Source of the DNA: Caryophanales bacterium UBA6865
GTDB lineage: Bacteria; Bacillota_I; Bacilli_A; RFN20; CAG-826
NCBI GenBank assembly: GCA_002449265.1
Contig: DKCV01000029.1
Coordinates: 29,535-93,534 of the forward strand
Direction of reading: 5' to 3'
DNA: 64,000 bases
The position numbers and the translations under genes were made by a program. Positions 59,229-64,000 of the stretch are shown here, piece by piece (the stretch's first letter is position 1; each line of letters begins with the position of its first letter). The notes beneath the pieces are model-generated. The model was not told where the DNA came from, did not search any database, and worked only from the letters and a program-made list of their open reading frames with translations.

Positions 59229-59291
59229 AGCCATTAGGCTAGGAAGACCACTAGGAATATTACCCCCTTTACCTGGTGGTTTTCTTTTTTT
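59229..59291 (+). ncRNA. Candidate 63-nt sRNA with C-rich terminator loop
   Basis: It starts about 7 nt after TATAGT. A small hairpin (TAGCC, ATTA, GGCTA; 59228-59241) is followed by a terminator: ACCACTAGG (59247-59255) pairs with CCTGGTGGT (59272-59280), then TTTCTTTTTTT. The 16-nt terminator loop contains ACCCCCTTTA, which could pair with G-rich SD sequences. The T-run and the promoter are both on the + strand, between two - strand genes. Family not recognised. Confidence 0.65.
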
Positions 59292-62200
59292 AGCTCAATA
59301 AATAAGCAATATCTTCATCGGTAAGGTTCTTGATTGATTTACCATCTTCACTAGTCAAAATAGACGTCAAATTTTTCTTTTTGTTTTGAAGCTCGATCAC
59401 TTTTTCTTCAATCGTATTTTTGGCAATCATTTTGTAAATGGTCACTTTCCGTTTTTGGCCAAGTCGATGGGCGCGGTCGCTCGCTTGCTCTTCAGCGGCC
59501 AAATTCCACCAAGGATCAAGATGATAAACGATATCAGCGCCAATAAGATTAAGACCAGTCCCTCCTGCTTTTAGGGAAACTAACATTACTTTTGTGTCAG
59601 GAAGGGAATTGAAAGCATTAGCCATTTCTAACCGTTTTTTCGCACTAATATCCCCGTAAATGTAATAACTATCAATTCCGAATTCAGAAAGCATTGATTG
59701 AATGTGGGAAAGAGCTTTCGCAAAGCTAGAAAACACAATTACTTTGTGACCATTTTCTATCGCGGTTCTTATTGAATCAAGTAAAGCAAGAAGCTTCTCG
59801 CTTTCAAAATCGCATTCTAAAAACATACTGGGATCAACGCAAATTTCTCTTAGGCGAGTCAAGGCAGAAAGAACGACAAGCTTATTTGTTTTTTTATCGA
59901 GCTCTGAGACCTCTTTTCTTTCTTTCGTTCCTTTTAATAGTTCTCTAGTTTTAAGCAAATAGCTCTCATAAAGCTTCCGTTGTTCTTCGCTTAGAGCCAC
60001 GATCATCGTGAGTTCTTCTTTTGGAGGCAATTCTTTTAAAACTTCCTTTTTTGTGCGTTTCAAAAAGAATGGCTCGATACGGTAACGAAGATGAAGTTCA
60101 CTGTCCTTATCCGCATATTCGAATCCACCATATTCAAGCTTGAAATCCTTAAAGGAAGGAAAATATCCCGGGAGTAGGAAATCGAAAATGCTCCACAAAT
60201 CCAATAAACTATTTTGAATGGGAGTGCCAGTAAGGACATAACGGTGATTGGCCTTGATTCGCTTGACGGCTTTGCTCTTTTTCGCAAAAGCGTTCGCGAT
60301 AAACTGCGCTTCATCTAAAAACAAATAAGAAAATTGAACATCGACTATTTTTTCGATATCGATCCTTAAAGTGTCATAGCTAATGATAAAAACCGATTTT
60401 TTGCTATTTTTCATTTTTAAAATCGCTTTTTCTCTCTCAATAGCGTTACCAGTAATCGTCGTAACGTCTCTAGAAGCATCAAAGCGATGGAATTCGCTTT
60501 CCCAGTTATAAATAAGAGATTTAGGAGAGACGATAAGGATTGGCTCTTCTTCTTTGTTGCACGATAGGAAAGCGATTGTTTCAAGCGTCTTCCCTAATCC
60601 CATTTCATCAGCCAAAATTCCGCCTAAATGGTATTTATCATGTGCAAGTAACCAGCGGACGCCGTCTTTTTGATACGGGCGAAGCGTATTTTGCAAAGAT
60701 TCGCTCAATTGCGACAAAGAGACATTTTGATAAGAGGAGATATCATGAATGAGTTGAACCAAAGCATCAGATAAAGAAACGTTATTGGAAGAGCGGTTTA
60801 ACTTAAATACTTCATAAAAAGGGAGCTTTTGCCCTAAATCCTCATCATTGAATTCTTTCGCGAGGGAAGCGACTTCCGAATGATCGTCGAGCACAATAAA
60901 ATTGCCATGCAAACGGACGAACTTTTTATGTTTTTTATAGGCTTGAAAAATCTCGGAAAGTTCTTCTTTGGAATACGATTCGCTTTCCATCGATAAAGAG
61001 AACCAATCCTGGCCGCTTTTTGTCTCAATTCGGATGGGCGAGATAGGCTTAGAGGTAACGCTAACGAGATTATCACTTAAATAGAGTTTGCAGCTATCCC
61101 CTAGTGTCTTTAAATCCGCGTGCAAAAAAGACAAAATGATATTTTGGTTGGTCACTAAACCATTATCGGGGAGAGAAAGCATAGCAAGTTCATTTTTAAA
61201 ACGCTCAAGACGAAGCGAATTGATATCGTTAGTCTTCAAGAATGTTTCTTCTTCAATTTCTCTTAAGCCCAAATAGTAAGTTGTTTTGCATTCTAAAGTA
61301 TCATTATCCGAATAAGAAATCGCATAATGAATGCTTGAAATCTCGCTCTTGTGGTTTTGCAAGAATTTCTCATCGACTTTAGTCTCTTTGTTTAGAAGAG
61401 GAACAATGTTTTTTCCAACTTCATCCGCCAAAAGCTCATATGGGAAGTTCTTGCTAGAAGTAGCGAATTGATAAAGCTTTCCTTCGTTTTCGCTACCAAA
61501 TGAAAGCAACGTGATGATTCTTTTTTCCGAATCGATGAGCGCTGCATTTTTATTAGCGAAAAGCGCCGTTTCGCAATCAGTTGCAGGGCGAGAAACAATA
61601 ATATTTCCATTTTCTCCAATGGATAGAGAAACTTCCTCTGGCCCAACAATACGATAACGAGAGTCATCTAATTCGACGCTTTTGCCTTGTAATAAGCAAA
61701 GTAACGAGACAAAATCCTCTTCGTTAAGTTGCCCAGTATTATTCAAATAATAATAAGAAAGGCGAGTGCTAGAAAACAAAAAGGCAACGCGGTCAATTTC
61801 TTCCAATTCATAGCTCCCGCTAATGAATTCGTTTTTTCCTAAGCGAATGGTATCACTAGCGAATATGGAAGAGAAAAAATGAGGCAAATCATTGACCAAA
61901 TACATTCGCTCGGTCCCAACCGATAACCGCAAAGAGTATCGTTCCCCTCTTTCAGAAGCGAAGATATATACAACCTTTAATCGCTTTTTGTTTTGTGAAA
62001 AATAGCTGGAAAGAAGGTCTTTCTTTAAAATGATAAGCGAAGACTTGGCTTTTAAGTAATCACTAGCTTTCTTTTTGTTAAGAGTAGCGATCGGAGCAAG
62101 AGAAGAATAATCCTTCTCATAGCGTCGTTTTAGCGTTTCTTCGCTAGCGAGGTTATCTTCTTCTAAAATAAATAAAGCTAAGCTTTTACTAAATGGTTCA

Positions 62201-62451
62201 TTATTAACGTAAATAGGATAATAATCGCTGATTTCTTTATTGCCCGATACAGAAAAAGAAAGGAAACGAGGCTCACCATTTTGTTTATGGAGAGCATAAT
62301 AAGTTAACTTTGAATTTTCTTCATCGAATTTATAATAGATTTGATATTCGCTTTTCTTAAACTTTTTATAAACGTCTAATAAAGACTCATTGGAAGAAAC
62401 AACCGCTTCCAGTTTTTTAATCTCAGAAGAAGGAACATTACGCAAATACAT
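59290..62451 (-). CDS. SNF2-family DNA translocase/helicase
   Basis: A 1053-residue protein. The long N-terminal half (to about 590) is poorly characterised and probably includes the bacterial SNF2-associated domain. The C-terminal half is an SNF2 motor: LADEMGLGKTLETIAFL (about 615), LFLDEAQFIAN (about 713), LTGTPIQNSLLDLWSIFDFL (about 740), KVIVFSSFAKAL, and SDRAHRLGQKRKVTIYKMIAKNTIEEKV (about 985-1010). The ATG at 62451 has GGAGG 7 nt upstream and lies 1 nt after the SWIM gene, so the two are coupled. In other Firmicutes the SWIM part is often fused to this protein. Confidence 0.88.
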   Translation of the reverse strand: MYLRNVPSSEIKKLEAVVSSNESLLDVYKKFKKSEYQIYYKFDEENSKLTYYALHKQNGEPRFLSFSVSGNKEISDYYPIYVNNEPFSKSLALFILEEDNLASEETLKRRYEKDYSSLAPIATLNKKKASDYLKAKSSLIILKKDLLSSYFSQNKKRLKVVYIFASERGERYSLRLSVGTERMYLVNDLPHFFSSIFASDTIRLGKNEFISGSYELEEIDRVAFLFSSTRLSYYYLNNTGQLNEEDFVSLLCLLQGKSVELDDSRYRIVGPEEVSLSIGENGNIIVSRPATDCETALFANKNAALIDSEKRIITLLSFGSENEGKLYQFATSSKNFPYELLADEVGKNIVPLLNKETKVDEKFLQNHKSEISSIHYAISYSDNDTLECKTTYYLGLREIEEETFLKTNDINSLRLERFKNELAMLSLPDNGLVTNQNIILSFLHADLKTLGDSCKLYLSDNLVSVTSKPISPIRIETKSGQDWFSLSMESESYSKEELSEIFQAYKKHKKFVRLHGNFIVLDDHSEVASLAKEFNDEDLGQKLPFYEVFKLNRSSNNVSLSDALVQLIHDISSYQNVSLSQLSESLQNTLRPYQKDGVRWLLAHDKYHLGGILADEMGLGKTLETIAFLSCNKEEEPILIVSPKSLIYNWESEFHRFDASRDVTTITGNAIEREKAILKMKNSKKSVFIISYDTLRIDIEKIVDVQFSYLFLDEAQFIANAFAKKSKAVKRIKANHRYVLTGTPIQNSLLDLWSIFDFLLPGYFPSFKDFKLEYGGFEYADKDSELHLRYRIEPFFLKRTKKEVLKELPPKEELTMIVALSEEQRKLYESYLLKTRELLKGTKERKEVSELDKKTNKLVVLSALTRLREICVDPSMFLECDFESEKLLALLDSIRTAIENGHKVIVFSSFAKALSHIQSMLSEFGIDSYYIYGDISAKKRLEMANAFNSLPDTKVMLVSLKAGGTGLNLIGADIVYHLDPWWNLAAEEQASDRAHRLGQKRKVTIYKMIAKNTIEEKVIELQNKKKNLTSILTSEDGKSIKNLTDEDIAYLLS

Positions 62452-62452
62452 A

Positions 62453-63913
62453 TTAGATCCTCCATTCAAGAAAGCCCGCTTTTTCTAAAGCGTCTTTTTT
62501 CGCTAAAATAGCAAAATAATTAGCGAATTCGATTTCGTTTATTCTCGTTAATAGACGCGAATCTTCTAAATAAGGGGTCACTACTTCCTTAGGATAACTA
62601 TCAAAAACAGCCAATAGCGAAGAAATCGTGTAAGAATCCAAATTCTTTTTGGCTAAGGCGCTTTCTATTCGCTTTCTTAAAGCGGATTCATAAGGAATTT
62701 TACAAGATAATACCTCGCGCGAAAGGAAACGGAATTCCTCTAAAGTCAATTTTTTTATCGTAGATTCATTCGGGGACCGCAAAAAAGAATAGGCCTTATC
62801 GAAACCTCGCAAAACGGCAACTTTTTCTAATGAAGTTGCGTTTTTTTCTCTATCTTCTATATTTAACGATTCATAATAAGCCAAAAAATCTTTTAGGGTA
62901 AGCCCACGCGCGAAAAGCATCTTCTGAAAAGCTTGTTTGCTTTCCGTTTCTTTTCCTCTAGAAGAAAGAATTTTCGCGATTTTACAAAGAAAAGAGGCAT
63001 CGTAAGCCACATTTTTATTCCCTAAGAAAAGAGGGAGAAAATCAAATAGTTCTCGTTTTTTTATTTCTTCTAGAATCTCATCCGGGGAGAAAATAAAGCT
63101 AAACGAAAGCGACAATAGTTTTTTTATGCTCTCACTAGAAAAACTAGAAAGTACCGTTTCTCTATCTTCAGAATACCTTAATAGATAACGAAAATCGTAG
63201 TAATCCCTCTCTTCGATAGCGTTTAAAATCTCATCTATGACAATCGGTTTAAAGGATTCATTTTTAATAGAAGCAAGCAAAAATGAACGTTTTGTCTCCC
63301 CGTAAAAAAACGAAAACAAACGATGATAGATATCTATTAAAGAAGCATTAGAAAGATGCAAATCGCAGATGCGTTTAATCGCATCTTCGCCAATAAACGA
63401 ATTTGCACCCAAAAAATAGTAGCCAGCAATCTCATAGATATGCTCAATGAGATGCGGAACCTCTTCCTCTTTAATCTCGTCCTTCGTTAATGCGGAACTA
63501 ACTTCGTTATAGCAATCATTCAAATAAAGAACGATCGATTTCTCCTTATAGGACTTTAAGCCAATTGTCTTTATTTTTTCGAATAAAGAAATTTTCGTCT
63601 CGCCATTTTCGCTATTTTTTTGCTTATCGATCTCATACAAAGTCGCGGCAATATGCTTACAATATCCCACTCCAGAATAAGGGCAATTGCAAACGGCTTT
63701 TTTGATATGATTCTTTTGAAAATCAATCCGAACGGCGTAGGAATAAGAACCTTCTACATTCGCGTGGAATTCGCCTTTAGCAAAATCAGCGTAAGTTAGC
63801 CGAACTCTATCTTCATAGAAATAACGCTCTCCGCGATCTAAAGATTGCCTTGTGAAAAAAGAAAGATTCTCATTGCATAAATAATCGAAATTGTTTTCGG
63901 TGTTTTTTGCCAT
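62453..63913 (-). CDS. SWIM zinc-finger protein
   Basis: A 486-residue protein whose N-terminal third has a SWIM finger: CNCPYSGVGYCKHIAATL (C-x-C-x8-C-x-H, about residues 75-95), preceded by RGERYFYEDRVRLTYADFAKGEFHANV-type sequence seen in SNF2-linked SWIM proteins. The rest is predicted helical without a known motif. It is followed by the SNF2 gene with a 1-nt gap, so they probably form one DNA-binding machine. TGC TAAAAT lies 7 nt before the ATG. Confidence 0.83.
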   Translation of the reverse strand: MAKNTENNFDYLCNENLSFFTRQSLDRGERYFYEDRVRLTYADFAKGEFHANVEGSYSYAVRIDFQKNHIKKAVCNCPYSGVGYCKHIAATLYEIDKQKNSENGETKISLFEKIKTIGLKSYKEKSIVLYLNDCYNEVSSALTKDEIKEEEVPHLIEHIYEIAGYYFLGANSFIGEDAIKRICDLHLSNASLIDIYHRLFSFFYGETKRSFLLASIKNESFKPIVIDEILNAIEERDYYDFRYLLRYSEDRETVLSSFSSESIKKLLSLSFSFIFSPDEILEEIKKRELFDFLPLFLGNKNVAYDASFLCKIAKILSSRGKETESKQAFQKMLFARGLTLKDFLAYYESLNIEDREKNATSLEKVAVLRGFDKAYSFLRSPNESTIKKLTLEEFRFLSREVLSCKIPYESALRKRIESALAKKNLDSYTISSLLAVFDSYPKEVVTPYLEDSRLLTRINEIEFANYFAILAKKDALEKAGFLEWRI

Positions 63914-63920
63914 GTTCTTT

Positions 63921-63926
63921 ATTTTA
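63921..63926 (-). promoter_or_regulatory. Extended -10 box for the SWIM-SNF2 operon
   Basis: TGC then TAAAAT on the - strand, 7 nt before the ATG at 63913; no SD. Confidence 0.45.
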
Positions 63927-64000
63927 GCATATTCAATAGTGGCTAACGAAAGAAATGCAACAATAGATATTCGCTAAGGTTGTTAGTTCTCAATTGATGT

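Noticed and set aside
59087..59290. Mg2+-sensing M-box riboswitch upstream of mgtC
   Set aside because: I could not find the conserved M-box core, and the strongest promoter and terminator in this gap are on the opposite strand.

Overview
The window is 64 kb of a low-GC, tightly packed bacterial chromosome. Gene content and order match Bacillota: tkt, asp23-nusB-xseA-xseB-dxs, xerD-deoB, parE-parC-yqeG-yqeH-yhbY-nadD/yqeK-rsfS, nfo-cshB, dnaG-rpoD-trmK, ybeY-cdd-era-recO-glyS and lepA-hemW-hrcA-grpE-dnaK-dnaJ-rsmE-mtaB. TGA is used as a stop (dinB, the C39 gene), so this is not the Mycoplasma code. Several usual Bacilli genes are missing from these clusters (ispA, folD, prmA, dgkA, aroE). I infer a reduced-genome relative of the Erysipelotrichales, Acholeplasma or RF39/RFN20 type, but cannot place it more precisely. 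I see no rRNA, tRNA, CRISPR array, prophage or insertion sequence.

Layout. From 1 to 9.2 kb all genes are on the + strand: transketolase, NusB, exonuclease VII, DXS, Pol IV, XerD and phosphopentomutase. From 9.26 to 10.95 kb there is an AT-rich gap without a convincing gene. It holds a dif-like XerC/XerD site, an inverted pair of consensus DnaA boxes and one copy of a 25-bp repeat found again upstream of dxs. From 11 kb to the end almost everything is on the - strand. Genes on both sides therefore point at the gap, and together with dif this marks it as the probable replication terminus. Only plsY, ispG, ispH, a GT2 glycosyltransferase and hslO run the other way on the right arm.

Right arm. 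11-19 kb is a topoisomerase IV and ribosome-biogenesis operon; 20-22 kb has efp, a metallo-hydrolase and rpmG; 23-27 kb has DNA repair, a DEAD helicase and two MEP-pathway genes; 27-35 kb is the macromolecular-synthesis block, with two tandem RpoD-type sigma factors; 35-39 kb has a C39-peptidase membrane protein, two glycosyltransferases and deoC; 40-54 kb is the heat-shock and translation block under tandem CIRCE operators; 54-64 kb has a nuclease-helicase, Hsp33, MgtC and SNF2/SWIM proteins, plus two candidate small RNAs.

Most notable points. (1) A roughly 170-nt candidate sRNA (57522-57693, -) presents the same anti-Shine-Dalgarno heptamer at the same place in two 12-nt hairpin loops. (2) A second candidate sRNA of about 63 nt (59229-59291, +) has a consensus promoter and a C-rich terminator loop. 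(3) At least a dozen genes have a -10 box ending 6-7 nt before the ATG and no ribosome binding site, implying widespread leaderless mRNAs. (4) There is a second RpoD paralog that keeps region 1.1. (5) Several core proteins lack key residues: a Fic-like protein without the catalytic His, a NadD domain without HxGH, EF-P without its modified Lys, and YqeH with an altered P-loop. All functions are inferred by reading the sequence; no database search was run.
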